Source: Planococcus circulans | GTDB lineage: Bacteria > Bacillota > Bacilli > Bacillales_A > Planococcaceae | DNA: 64,000 nucleotides | Assembly: GCF_020023385.1 (NCBI RefSeq) | Contig: NZ_JAIQCL010000001.1 | Coordinates: forward strand, 682,001 to 746,000 | Direction of reading: 5' to 3' | In this document: in pieces, positions 29,560 through 38,014 of the stretch | How the letters are laid out: the number at the start of each line of letters is the position of its first letter | Numbering within the stretch: position 1 is the first letter of the stretch | Program-made: the position numbers and the translations under genes | Notes under the pieces: model-generated | What the model was told of the DNA's origin: nothing | Databases searched by the model: none | What the model saw: the letters and a program-made list of their open reading frames with translations, nothing else

Positions 29560-30525
29560 TTATTTCGAATGCCATGTCCAGGCACTGGAAATGATGGTCC
29601 TCAAATCATATGCGGGTGTCCAGCCTAATGCAGCTTTGATTTTATCGGATGATGCGATCAATGTAGCCGGATCTCCGGCACGCCGCGGTGCATATTCGAT
29701 GCTTGCCTGTTTGCCTGAAATCTGCTGGCAGGAGCTGATGATTTCATTGACTGAATAACCTGCTCCATTGCCGAGGTTATAGGTTTCATTGGCAACTTTT
29801 CCAGCAACCATTCCTTCATAGGAAAGGATGTGCGCCCGGGCCAAATCCGTGACGTGGATATAATCCCGGACACACGTTCCGTCAGCTGTATCGTAATCCG
29901 TGCCGAATACGGAAATTTTGTCGCGCTGTCCAAGAAGATGCTGCAGCACGATGGGGATCAAATGGGATTCCGGGTCATGGCTTTCACCGATTTCGCCTGA
30001 CACATGCGCACCCGCAGCGTTGAAATAACGCAGCACGACATACTGGAAATCATGGACATGCGCGATATCTGCTAAAATCTGCTCGACCATCAATTTCGAC
30101 CGCCCATAAGGATTGATCGGGTTGGTTGCCGTTTCTTCCGTGATCATCTCTGTATCGGGAATGCCATAGGTCGCGGCCGTCGATGAAAAGATGAAGCGTT
30201 TGACGCCATGCTCAACCATTTTCTCGAGCAGTACCAATGTGGCGTTGACGTTGTTGCGGTAATATTTTAAGGGATTTTCCACTGACTCGCCGACCAGGCT
30301 ATTGGCGGCAAAATGGAACACAGCGTCAATGCTGTGTGTCGTGAAGAGTTCATCCAGAACCGCTCGGTCGCCCAAATCCCCTTTGATGAAAGTCGCCCGT
30401 TCATCAACCAGATGCTCAAAGCCTGTCGTCAAATTGTCCAGCACCACTACTTCGTATGTATCCACCAATTCCTTCACTGTATGGCTGCCGATATACCCCG
30501 CACCGCCGCAAACTAAAATTGCCAT
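29560..30525 (-). CDS. galE: UDP-glucose 4-epimerase
   Basis: The 321-aa enzyme interconverts UDP-glucose and UDP-galactose. It shows the NAD motif VCGGAGYIGSHTVKEL, the catalytic Ser in FSSTAATYG and the Tyr-Lys pair in NPYGRSKLMVEQ; VLRYFNAAGA and GTCVRDYIHV are GalE signatures. AAGGGGG lies before the ATG. It is a single-gene unit with its own terminator. The upstream region holds a 21-bp periodic array at 30626-30751. It supplies UDP-Gal from the GalU product. Confidence 0.96.
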   Translation of the reverse strand: MAILVCGGAGYIGSHTVKELVDTYEVVVLDNLTTGFEHLVDERATFIKGDLGDRAVLDELFTTHSIDAVFHFAANSLVGESVENPLKYYRNNVNATLVLLEKMVEHGVKRFIFSSTAATYGIPDTEMITEETATNPINPYGRSKLMVEQILADIAHVHDFQYVVLRYFNAAGAHVSGEIGESHDPESHLIPIVLQHLLGQRDKISVFGTDYDTADGTCVRDYIHVTDLARAHILSYEGMVAGKVANETYNLGNGAGYSVNEIISSCQQISGKQASIEYAPRRAGDPATLIASSDKIKAALGWTPAYDLRTIISSAWTWHSK

Positions 30526-30625
30526 GAATCCTATTCCCCCTTTTTTCTTCTAGAAAATCCTAATATGACCAATTGTACCATTAGCGGAAAATTTACATGA
30601 GGGTTTATTTTGAGAAAGAGGTCGA

Positions 30626-30751
30626 CCGCACCTCGTTTGCCCAAAACCGCACTTCAAACGGCATGAACCGCACCCCATACCCGAAAGTCCGCACCTCGAA
30701 GGATGATTTCCGCACCTCAACCACCCTTTTCCGCACCTCACGCTTCCGATG
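30626..30751. repeat. Array A: six 21-bp units, core CCGCACCTC
   Basis: The core begins at 30626, 30647, 30668, 30689, 30710 and 30731, an exact 21-bp period. Four copies are CCGCACCTC, the others CCGCACTTC and CCGCACCCC. The 12 bases after each core are unrelated to each other. The array lies about 100 bases upstream of the galE start and downstream of the beta-helix terminator, so it may sit in or above the galE promoter. Frames across it give false seven-residue repeats and I do not call it coding. Confidence 0.85.
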
Positions 30752-30770
30752 CCATAAAATTCACACTAAA

Positions 30771-30816
30771 AACACGTTTCCGCGAAGCCGTTGCCGGCTT
30801 CAGCAGGAAACGTGTT
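30771..30816 (-). terminator. Two-stem intrinsic terminator of beta-helix gene 2
   Basis: Outer arms AACACGTTTCC and GGAAACGTGTT enclose an inner GAAGCCG/CGGCTTC stem, and TTTTTAG follows on the minus strand. It begins at the stop codon of the beta-helix gene. Confidence 0.85.
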
Positions 30817-31940
30817 CAGTCTTCTTCAGGCACGTAATGATTTTGATCTTCGTAAATTTCCATATCTTCTTCCGGAATGGCCAAGTGGCCGGTATTCAGG
30901 GTATTGCCGATGACGACATGACCTTCTCCTGCCCCGACATAAATTCCATAGTGGGAATTATCCCGCGGGTCCACGGCCATATTGTTCAGAATTTGCGTAT
31001 CGTAGCTCGGCAATTGAAGGTTTTCACCACCGTCGCCGCCGCGTACAGCGATATTGTATTCATTGTCGAACACGATATTTGACTCGATAATATTCGATTC
31101 CGAAGCATTTTTGACATCGATGCCGTAGTAGAATCCACTGACCGTATTTTTTTCGATCAAACTGCCAATTTCACTTTCCACCGTGATTCCCTGCTGATCG
31201 GTATAACCCGGGCGGTCTTCAGTAACCATGCAATTCACCACATGATTATCTTCGCCACCTCCATACAAAGATAAATGGCCGTCACCGGAATTTCGCACCA
31301 CACAGGAATCGATGAGGTTTTGGTCAGAATCAAAACTGATAATCCCGGACCCATAGTTAAACTCCGAAGTTACTTTCCTGACAATATTATGATCCGAATG
31401 ATTAAGATGGACACCCTGGGAAAAGTTTTTCATGTAAGTGTCTTCAATGGAGCTATTGTTTGTATAGAGAAACAGAATGGCAATATGGGAAGTTAATGAA
31501 CCGTCTTTTGGCAAACGCTCACCCATCAGAACGCCGCCTTTTAAATGGACATCTTCTGTTTCATTGACCCAAAACACACCATAATCATCATCCGTATCCG
31601 TCTGGAAAATAACCTCTTCCATCAAAATCGTAATCGGCTTTGAAATCTTCAAAGCAAAATAGCTGTCACCATATCCTGTAACGGCTTTAAGATCAGGGTT
31701 TTTGCTGAGTTTGTAGACGCCCGGAGTGATTTCCAGCGTTCCTCCAGCAGGTGTTTCGTCAATAGCGGCCTGAATTTCCGCCGTTTTGTCTGTTGCCTCA
31801 TCCAGATTGGCACTGTAACTTTCTTGCCCATTTTTCGCTTCTTCGTTCTGCGTAAACTTTTCAATCATCAAAAAGAAATAACTGAATCCGGCGATACCCA
31901 AAAGCACCAGCAGGACAAATCCAAATGTTTTTGCTTTCAT
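30816..31940 (-). CDS. Membrane-anchored right-handed parallel beta-helix protein, paralogue 2
   Basis: This 374-aa paralogue of the protein at 24205-25329 shares the N-terminal anchor (FGFVLLVLLGIAGFSYFFLM), the PAGGTLEITPGVYKLSKNPD segment and the same run of beta-helix coils, including DSCVVRNSGDGHLSLYGGGE and SGFYYGIDVKNASESNI. The first half lacks the FGAEGDGVADDT segment of the paralogue and has a shorter acidic linker instead. AAAGGAGGTG before the ATG at 31940 sets the start. It probably modifies or trims the exported polymer at the cell surface. The precise activity cannot be assigned. Confidence 0.84.
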   Translation of the reverse strand: MKAKTFGFVLLVLLGIAGFSYFFLMIEKFTQNEEAKNGQESYSANLDEATDKTAEIQAAIDETPAGGTLEITPGVYKLSKNPDLKAVTGYGDSYFALKISKPITILMEEVIFQTDTDDDYGVFWVNETEDVHLKGGVLMGERLPKDGSLTSHIAILFLYTNNSSIEDTYMKNFSQGVHLNHSDHNIVRKVTSEFNYGSGIISFDSDQNLIDSCVVRNSGDGHLSLYGGGEDNHVVNCMVTEDRPGYTDQQGITVESEIGSLIEKNTVSGFYYGIDVKNASESNIIESNIVFDNEYNIAVRGGDGGENLQLPSYDTQILNNMAVDPRDNSHYGIYVGAGEGHVVIGNTLNTGHLAIPEEDMEIYEDQNHYVPEED

Positions 31941-32057
31941 GCCAATCACCTCCTTTGGTGCATAATGCTCTCATTACCTATCATACATAATATAGGCTGA
32001 AAATAACAGTTTGATATCTGAAAATTCAATAAGCTGTCATTAAAAGGGTAATAAGCA

Positions 32058-32098
32058 CTAAAAAACACCACACTCAGAGTTGCTCTGAAGGATGCGGT
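32058..32098 (-). terminator. Probable terminator of small membrane protein gene
   Basis: On the minus strand ACACCGCA, TCAGAG, CTCTGA and TGTGGTGT make an imperfect stem followed by six T. The hairpin overlaps the last codons and the stop codon of the gene at 32074-32319. Confidence 0.7.
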
Positions 32099-32319
32099 GT
32101 ATTGCGTTCTGCATTATTTTCTTTATTGTTTTCCGGCTGTTCGATCGGTTCTAAGTCCGGTTCTTCCGATAGGGCAGGTTCAGTGTCACTGCCTTTACTG
32201 CGCGCCAGCAATTCTTCTCGATGATTGTATGTGGCATCTTCCCTCTTCGAACTAGCTTTTCCCAAAGAGAAAACAACGGCCATCACAAACAGAAAGCCGC
32301 CGGTAATCAACGTCCACAT
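32074..32319 (-). CDS. Small hypothetical single-pass membrane protein
   Basis: The 81-aa protein begins MWTLITGGFLFVMAVVFSLG, one membrane helix, followed by a very acidic and hydrophilic tail (EPALSEEPDLEPIEQPENNK). I recognise no family. The ATG at 32319 has AGAGGTGG six bases upstream, and the gene has its own terminator, so it is probably real despite its size. It may be a small envelope protein. It sits between beta-helix gene 2 and a VanZ-family gene on the same strand. Confidence 0.6.
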   Translation of the reverse strand: MWTLITGGFLFVMAVVFSLGKASSKREDATYNHREELLARSKGSDTEPALSEEPDLEPIEQPENNKENNAERNTPHPSEQL

Positions 32320-32498
32320 ACAATCCACCTCTTTTTGCGTAACCCGGTTGCTGTCATTTACGTTCTACTCCTTACCGTTTCAATAATTCTTTCGATTTAT
32401 ACCATCTTACGCTAAATTTCTGGAATTTACTAGATTCATTTGTACCAGAAAATTGAAACCATACCTGCCTATCGATTCAATACTGGTAGAATTGTTTA

Positions 32499-32987
32499 TC
32501 AGGTTTCTGTTTTAATCTGCTCGTTCTTGCTCTTTTTCTTTTGCAGCCGCCACAATTTATCGCCAAGGGCATAAAACACGGCACCCAAGCCTGCACCGGC
32601 ACTGTCAATCAATACATCTCTCACTTCGCCGCTCCGTCCTTCGATGAACAATTGATGGATTTCATCTGTCACCGCGAAAAGGACACACATGCCAAATCCC
32701 AGCACCAATTGCTTCATCCCGTAGAAACCACTGCTTCTCCAGGCGTTCAGGCTTAACAGGCTCAATAGGAAATAGGCGATAAAATGCGCATTTTTCCGAA
32801 CAAAAGTATGGAAATTTTCACTATCAAACTCTAAATTCGGCGCCATTTGATCAATAAAACTCAACAATGCAGCTACGACGCCTGAACTTAAATCGCTTGA
32901 AGCAGAACCCGGTTGATGGGAAAGATAAAAAATAACGGCCATCCAGGAAATGGCCGCGATCCAGGAAGTACATTTATAGGGTGTCAT
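32499..32987 (-). CDS. VanZ-family membrane protein
   Basis: The 162-aa protein has four to five membrane helices and the VanZ-family signatures VRKNAHFIAYFLLSLLSLN and DEIHQLFIEGRSGEVRDVLI. VanZ itself gives low-level teicoplanin resistance by an unresolved mechanism, and most homologues have no known function. AAAGGATTTG lies before the ATG. A second VanZ-family gene is at 54735-55211. Location beside polysaccharide genes suggests an envelope role, but this is not shown by the sequence. Confidence 0.85.
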   Translation of the reverse strand: MTPYKCTSWIAAISWMAVIFYLSHQPGSASSDLSSGVVAALLSFIDQMAPNLEFDSENFHTFVRKNAHFIAYFLLSLLSLNAWRSSGFYGMKQLVLGFGMCVLFAVTDEIHQLFIEGRSGEVRDVLIDSAGAGLGAVFYALGDKLWRLQKKKSKNEQIKTET

Positions 32988-33071
32988 ATGACAAATCCTT
33001 TACTGTTAAAATCGATGTTTATCCCTATTATAGCATCCGTCACCGAAATCGGAAGCTGACTTTTAGCCGAA

Positions 33072-33101
33072 TAAAAAAAGCCTGCCAAAAAACAGCAGAC
33101 T
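33072..33101 (-). terminator. Intrinsic terminator of FemAB-like gene 2
   Basis: AGTCTGC and GCAGGCT pair on the minus strand around a T-rich 9-base loop and are followed by seven T. It lies 15 bases after the stop at 33116. Confidence 0.75.
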
Positions 33102-33115
33102 TTCTTCCATCTAAA

Positions 33116-34135
33116 TCAGCGAACGTTGATGCCCACCTGTTCACGGGCTGCAGTTTTCGAGCGATAGGCCGGGAATGAGCCGTCTTCCATTTTTGACCCT
33201 ACAGTTTTGCATAGCAGATCGTAAATTTCCTGGTTCCAGATTTTGTAGCTGACATGGAAGGTGAATTCTGTATTTTTGCCAAATTGCTTTTTAAAAAGGT
33301 ACAAGGGATCATCGGCTTCCCCTGTCACACCTCCACCTTCGTGGATCAGCTCCATGCCTTGTTCTTTCCCCCACATCACCAGCGCATAACGCATAACGAA
33401 AGCTGCAGATAAATGGTGGTACTCTTCCAGCGTGCCCGACAAATGGATATGGATGGTTTTTCCCGAGACCAAGTTAAGCCCCATCGCAATGATCTTCCCT
33501 TCATAAAGCACTTCCGTCAGCACGATCTGTTCGCCAAAGTAATTGAGAAGATTCTCGAAATATTCATCGTTAAAATAATACACGGTAGCTGCATTTTTTC
33601 TTTTCATGGTCGAATAGTAGATTTCCTTGAATTCCTCCAGATCGGGAGGGTTTACGGTGACACGGTACTCTACCCCGGCCTCCAACGCTTTACGGATGCT
33701 TTTTTGCTTCGACTTGGAGAATTCGGACTTCACAGGGTTGTCGTAATCCTTCAAATTGGTACCGGTCGTATGGCGACGGAACGTCAAGTCATAGCAGCTG
33801 CTGAAATCCTGGGCATTGGTGAATAAAGGGTGGAACCGGACAAACTCGCAGACAATGTTCTCTTTATGGCAAAATTCTTTAAAAGCATCATTGAAAGCTT
33901 GAACCACCTGACATTTATGTACTTCTTCACAATCGGTGATGCAAGGTCCCCCATACCCATACGGCGTGCTGATATCGTAATAGGTTTCTTCGTTGATGCA
34001 CACGGAAATAAGCCGCTTGATGAACAAATGACTTACTTTCCCCAAGGGATGTTCGAATTTAAATACCTCGCACGTACCTTGTTCGATTTGTTCATACAAC
34101 CGCCCGTAATTCTGTTCAAAATAAATATCATCCAC
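33116..34135 (-). CDS. FemAB/GNAT-like acyltransferase, paralogue 2
   Basis: The 339-aa protein aligns over its whole length with the plus-strand protein at 25694-26722: EFEHPLG/KFEHPLG near residue 25, TPYGYGGP near 57, FVRFHPL near 97, FRRHTTG near 118, HIHLSGTLEEYHHLS near 235 and a Gly-rich EGGGV near 265. The start codon is GTG with AAGGAGG 11 bases upstream; the only nearby ATG is out of frame. Opposite orientation of the two copies implies inversion after duplication. A role in N-acylating amino sugars or linking amino acids to the glycan is inferred from the family and context. Confidence 0.78.
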   Translation of the reverse strand: MDDIYFEQNYGRLYEQIEQGTCEVFKFEHPLGKVSHLFIKRLISVCINEETYYDISTPYGYGGPCITDCEEVHKCQVVQAFNDAFKEFCHKENIVCEFVRFHPLFTNAQDFSSCYDLTFRRHTTGTNLKDYDNPVKSEFSKSKQKSIRKALEAGVEYRVTVNPPDLEEFKEIYYSTMKRKNAATVYYFNDEYFENLLNYFGEQIVLTEVLYEGKIIAMGLNLVSGKTIHIHLSGTLEEYHHLSAAFVMRYALVMWGKEQGMELIHEGGGVTGEADDPLYLFKKQFGKNTEFTFHVSYKIWNQEIYDLLCKTVGSKMEDGSFPAYRSKTAAREQVGINVR

Positions 34136-34340
34136 TCTGAAGAGGCCTCCTTGTACCGAAGCTTTTCTGAAAGCAAAGGTAGACTTATTACACGCTAATT
34201 TCCATCTGTTTACAATTTCTATTCTTTATTTAGATAGTTTATCACACTCCTACGAATTATCCACCCTAAAAACAGATTTTTTAGATTATTTGGATTATAT
34301 CACATCTATTAAAAGACCTAGCTTCTGTAATTTTTTATGC

Positions 34341-34387
34341 AAAAACCCGTATTCAGCTGCAGAATGCTTAGCTGAATACGGGTTTTA
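34341..34387 (-). terminator. Rho-independent terminator of galU copy 2
   Basis: AAAACCCGTATTCAGCT and AGCTGAATACGGGTTTT form a perfect 17-bp stem, with TTTTT following on the minus strand. It starts 9 bases after the galU stop. Confidence 0.93.
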
Positions 34388-34395
34388 AAAGTCGA

Positions 34396-35280
34396 TTATT
34401 TATTTTCTTTCGTATAAGATTCCTGCAGTTTTCTTTCGAACAACTCCAATAATTGATCTCTCAGTTCAGGACGCTTCAACGCAAATTCAATGGTCGTTTC
34501 AATAAATCCATATTTTTCGCCGACATCGAAGCGGTGTCCATCAAATTCATAGGCATAAACGGACTGGACTTCGTTGAGCATCTGGATGGCGTCCGTCAAT
34601 TGGATTTCTCCACCTGCACCAAGCTGATGTTGACCCAAAAACTCGAAAATTTCAGGCGTCAGGATGTAGCGGCCCATAATGGCGTAATTTGACGGCGCTG
34701 TTCCCGCCTCCGGCTTTTCGACAAAGTTATCGACTTTGATCAATTTGCCGTCGATGGAAACCGGATTGATGATGCCGTAGCGATGGGTTTCATCTTCAGG
34801 TACCTGCTGGACACCGATGACACTTTTGCCGGTCAACTCGTTTTGCTTCATCAATTGAGCCAGGCATGGTTCGTCATTTTCCACGATGTCATCACCGAGC
34901 AGGACCGCGAACGGTTCGTTGCCGATAAATCGGCGCGCCGACCAAATCGCATGGCCAAGGCCCAGCGGTTCTTTTTGGCGGATGTAGTGGATCTCCACAT
35001 TTGAGGTTTCCAGGACAGAATCCAGCATATCGATTTTCCCTTTTCTCATAAGGGTTTCTTCGAGTTCAAAGGCATGATCGAAATGATCTTCGATGGCACG
35101 TTTGCCTTTTCCGGTGACGATGATGATGTCTTCAATTCCAGAAGCGATTGCTTCCTCTACTATGTATTGGATCGTTGGCTTATCGACAATCGGCAGCATT
35201 TCTTTTGGCATGGCTTTGGTGGCAGGTAGAAACCTTGTGCCAAGTCCTGCAGCCGGAATGATTGCTTTTTTGACTTGCAT
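34396..35280 (-). CDS. galU: UTP-glucose-1-phosphate uridylyltransferase, copy 2
   Basis: The 294-aa enzyme shows [40 protein letters not shown] and GEIQLTDAI, the same set as the copy at 2913-3803. It is monocistronic, with its own terminator, and marks the right end of the polysaccharide region. Since UDP-glucose also feeds teichoic acid and glycolipid synthesis, one copy may be the housekeeping gene and the other dedicated to the exopolysaccharide; which is which is not visible. AGAAGGTGAAGG lies before the ATG. Confidence 0.95.
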   Translation of the reverse strand: MQVKKAIIPAAGLGTRFLPATKAMPKEMLPIVDKPTIQYIVEEAIASGIEDIIIVTGKGKRAIEDHFDHAFELEETLMRKGKIDMLDSVLETSNVEIHYIRQKEPLGLGHAIWSARRFIGNEPFAVLLGDDIVENDEPCLAQLMKQNELTGKSVIGVQQVPEDETHRYGIINPVSIDGKLIKVDNFVEKPEAGTAPSNYAIMGRYILTPEIFEFLGQHQLGAGGEIQLTDAIQMLNEVQSVYAYEFDGHRFDVGEKYGFIETTIEFALKRPELRDQLLELFERKLQESYTKENK

Positions 35281-35582
35281 TCCTTCACCTTCTCATTCAT
35301 ATTTTCTGATCACGTATTGTTTAATAATAACATTTTTCCAGGGTAAAGCTAATATTTGAAAAAATTTCTCTTTCATATTCAAAAATTACCGGACGTAAGC
35401 AATGAAATAGTAGGACAAGAGGCTGGATTCAGATTTATTATCAGAAATTTAAAATTACAAACAAACTTCTATTAAGATGCTAAAATATATGTACCATTGG
35501 TCCGTAATTATATTAAATATTTTCTAATTATCATGTATAATTCCCTATTTCCAATAGATTATCGAAAGGAAGTGTGAACCAG
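35281..35582. other. Divergent intergenic region between galU copy 2 and the GGDEF/EAL gene
   Basis: The 302-base gap is AT-rich with no gene. TATAAT at 35536-35541 is a plausible plus-strand -10 element, about 40 bases before the chosen ATG, but the -35 (TTAAAT) is poor. A leftward promoter for galU must also lie here. Confidence 0.4.
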
Positions 35583-37967
35583 ATGAATGCCATACCATTA
35601 TCCTATGATCCCGCTTTAATCTTCCTTTCTATTGCAGTGGTTTTCATTTCGGCTTACATTGCTTTAAACATCAGCGGCATGCTGTTTACCACAGTCGGAA
35701 TCGCACGGGCCAAGTGGATTATGCTCGGCGCCCTCATCATGGGGCTCGGTATTTGGTCGATGCATTTTATCGGGATGCTCGCTTCTCATTTATCTATGGA
35801 AGTAAGTTATAATACCCCGCTTGTCATCGCTTCGATACTGCCTGCCTTATTTGCGAGCGGAATTGCTTTCGCCATCATCAGCAAGCCACAGGTCCTAAAA
35901 ACCGAAGTTCTGGCTGGTGCCGTGCTCATTACGACAGGCATTATCGCCATGCATTATATCGGGATGGCGGCCATGCAGCTGCAGGCCACTGTCCAATACG
36001 ATTCCTTGTTGTGGATCTTATCCGTGGTTGTCGCTTTAGCTTCTTCTCTTTTGGCCATGTTCTTGCTGTTTTATTCACGGAACCGCCATGGTTTGTTTGG
36101 GTTAAAGATTGTCAGTGCGGCATTGATTGCTACTGGTGTAGCCGGTATGCATTACATCGGCATGGCTGCTGCACGTTTTGAACCTGCCGCCCACCATATG
36201 CCAGTGGCTGCCAATTCGATGAACAATAATTATATCGCTTATAATGTCGGCATCGGCATGGTCCTGATGCTGATGATTGCCATCCTCAGCATCCGCAGCG
36301 AAACGAAAGTGAAATCCCTGTCTGATGAATACGGCCGCCAGTTTCTGTCGGTCATCGAATCCGCTAAAGATGGAATCGTGGTCACCGATGCCAAAGGGAT
36401 TGTCATGCAATGGAATAATGGCGCACATCATCTTTTCGGCTATACCAAAGATGACATTATCCAACAGGATGTGCGCCTGATTTTCCCAAGGCCCCATCAA
36501 GACGCACGGCAACACGAACACATTGACACAGTTGGCAAAACCATTGAGCTGACCGGCTTGAAAAAGAATGGAAATCCGTTTCCCGTTGAACTATCGACAG
36601 GAACATGGCATACGGCTAAAGGCGAATATTACAGCCTCATCATCCGTGACATTACTGACCGCAAAGCAACTGAAGAAAAAATCAGCAACCTCGTTTACCT
36701 CGATTCGCTGACAGGGCTTCCAAACCGGCGCTTGTTCAACGACCGGCTTGAATCTTCAATTGCTCAGGCATCAGAAAACGCTGCTGTTCTGACAGTCCTT
36801 TATCTGGACCTTGACCAGTTCAAGCTGGTCAATGATACATATGGCCATCAAACCGGCGATCAGCTGTTGGTGGAAGTGGCGGAACGCATCAATTCCTGCC
36901 TCCACAAAGCGGATACCTTAGCCCGTCTTGGCGGCGATGAATTCATTGTGCTGCTGCCAAACGCTGACTATACACAGGCGCAAGCTACCGCACAGAAAAT
37001 ACTGAAAGTCTTAAACGAACCTTTCCTATTGAATAACGAAACCGTTTTCACTACCCCATCAATCGGTGCGAGTCTTTTCCCGGCAGACGGCAAAGACCCG
37101 GAAGCGCTGGTAAAAAATGCCGACATCGCTATGTACCGCGTCAAAGAAGAAGGCAAAAACAATTTCCAGTTTTTCACTTCCGAAATGAACGACTTGATTT
37201 CCAGGAAGTCAAAAATCGCCATGAGCATTCGCAAAGGCTTGGAGCTTGGTGAATTTACGGTTCATTACCAGCCGCAGATCGATATCAAAACCGAAAAAAT
37301 CATTGGGGTTGAAGCGCTGGTCCGGTGGTATCACCCCACATTCGGTCAGATCTCCCCTGCTGAATTCATTCCCATCGCAGAAGAGAATGGCATGATTCTT
37401 TATATCGGCGAATTTGTTCTCCGGACTGCCTGTCAGCAGAACAAAGACTGGCAGGACGCTGGATTGGATCCGTTCCGGGTCGCTGTCAACATTTCGGCCA
37501 AGCAATTTTCACACGGCAATATCGCAGCAGTAGTGACTTCCGCATTGGACGATGCAGGTCTGGCTCCTGAATTTCTTGAGCTGGAATTGACCGAAAGCAT
37601 CATTCAAGGTGCGAAATCCGCAATTTCAAAAATGCAGGAATTGAAGGCTATGGGCATCCATCTATCCATCGATGATTTCGGCACTGGCTATTCTTCACTG
37701 AGCTACTTGAAACTGTTTCCTGTTGATACGCTGAAAATCGATCAGCATTTTACGCGCAATATCCATAACGACCCGAAAGATGCAGCACTGGTCGACACCA
37801 TCATTCAAATGGCCCACAATCTGAAGTTGAATGTAATTGCTGAAGGTGTAGAAACCAGCGAACAGCTGGCATTCCTGAAAACCAAAGATTGCAACCAGGC
37901 TCAGGGGTATTATTTCCAGAAGCCCCTGCTCCCTGAAATGATCGAACAACTATACTTGAAAGTATAG
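35583..37967 (+). CDS. MHYT-PAS-GGDEF-EAL membrane protein (cyclic-di-GMP synthase/phosphodiesterase)
   Basis: The 794-aa protein has seven membrane helices with three MHYT-type motifs (MHFIGMLA, MHYIGMAAMQ, MHYIGMAAARF) in residues 1-240. A PAS domain follows at about 250-370 (ESAKDGIVVTDAKGIVMQWN). The GGDEF domain has an intact signature RLGGDEFIVLL near 450, and the EAL domain has GVEALVRWY near 577 and DDFGTGYSSLSYLK. Both active sites look complete, so it can make and degrade c-di-GMP; the MHYT part is thought to sense a diatomic gas or metal. This is the YkoW-type architecture. AAAGGAAG favours the ATG at 35583 over the GTG at 35574. Its position next to the polysaccharide locus suggests that it may control that locus. 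Confidence 0.93.
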   Translation: MNAIPLSYDPALIFLSIAVVFISAYIALNISGMLFTTVGIARAKWIMLGALIMGLGIWSMHFIGMLASHLSMEVSYNTPLVIASILPALFASGIAFAIISKPQVLKTEVLAGAVLITTGIIAMHYIGMAAMQLQATVQYDSLLWILSVVVALASSLLAMFLLFYSRNRHGLFGLKIVSAALIATGVAGMHYIGMAAARFEPAAHHMPVAANSMNNNYIAYNVGIGMVLMLMIAILSIRSETKVKSLSDEYGRQFLSVIESAKDGIVVTDAKGIVMQWNNGAHHLFGYTKDDIIQQDVRLIFPRPHQDARQHEHIDTVGKTIELTGLKKNGNPFPVELSTGTWHTAKGEYYSLIIRDITDRKATEEKISNLVYLDSLTGLPNRRLFNDRLESSIAQASENAAVLTVLYLDLDQFKLVNDTYGHQTGDQLLVEVAERINSCLHKADTLARLGGDEFIVLLPNADYTQAQATAQKILKVLNEPFLLNNETVFTTPSIGASLFPADGKDPEALVKNADIAMYRVKEEGKNNFQFFTSEMNDLISRKSKIAMSIRKGLELGEFTVHYQPQIDIKTEKIIGVEALVRWYHPTFGQISPAEFIPIAEENGMILYIGEFVLRTACQQNKDWQDAGLDPFRVAVNISAKQFSHGNIAAVVTSALDDAGLAPEFLELELTESIIQGAKSAISKMQELKAMGIHLSIDDFGTGYSSLSYLKLFPVDTLKIDQHFTRNIHNDPKDAALVDTIIQMAHNLKLNVIAEGVETSEQLAFLKTKDCNQAQGYYFQKPLLPEMIEQLYLKV

Positions 37968-37970
37968 CCT

Positions 37971-38014
37971 AACAGCCCTTGCCTGAAGTATGACTTCCAG
38001 GCAAGGGCTGTTTT
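37971..38014. terminator. Bidirectional intrinsic terminator
   Basis: AACAGCCCTTGCCTG and CAGGCAAGGGCTGTT form a perfect 15-bp stem. It lies between the converging c-di-GMP enzyme gene and antiporter gene and overlaps the antiporter stop codon. Confidence 0.92.

Noticed and set aside
30550-30741. Open frames across array A (both strands) that encode seven-residue repeats such as RTSxxxx or xRCGxxx
   Set aside because: A 21-bp period is seven codons, so any stop-free core gives a false heptad protein. No ribosome site, and the repeats conserve DNA and not residues between frames.
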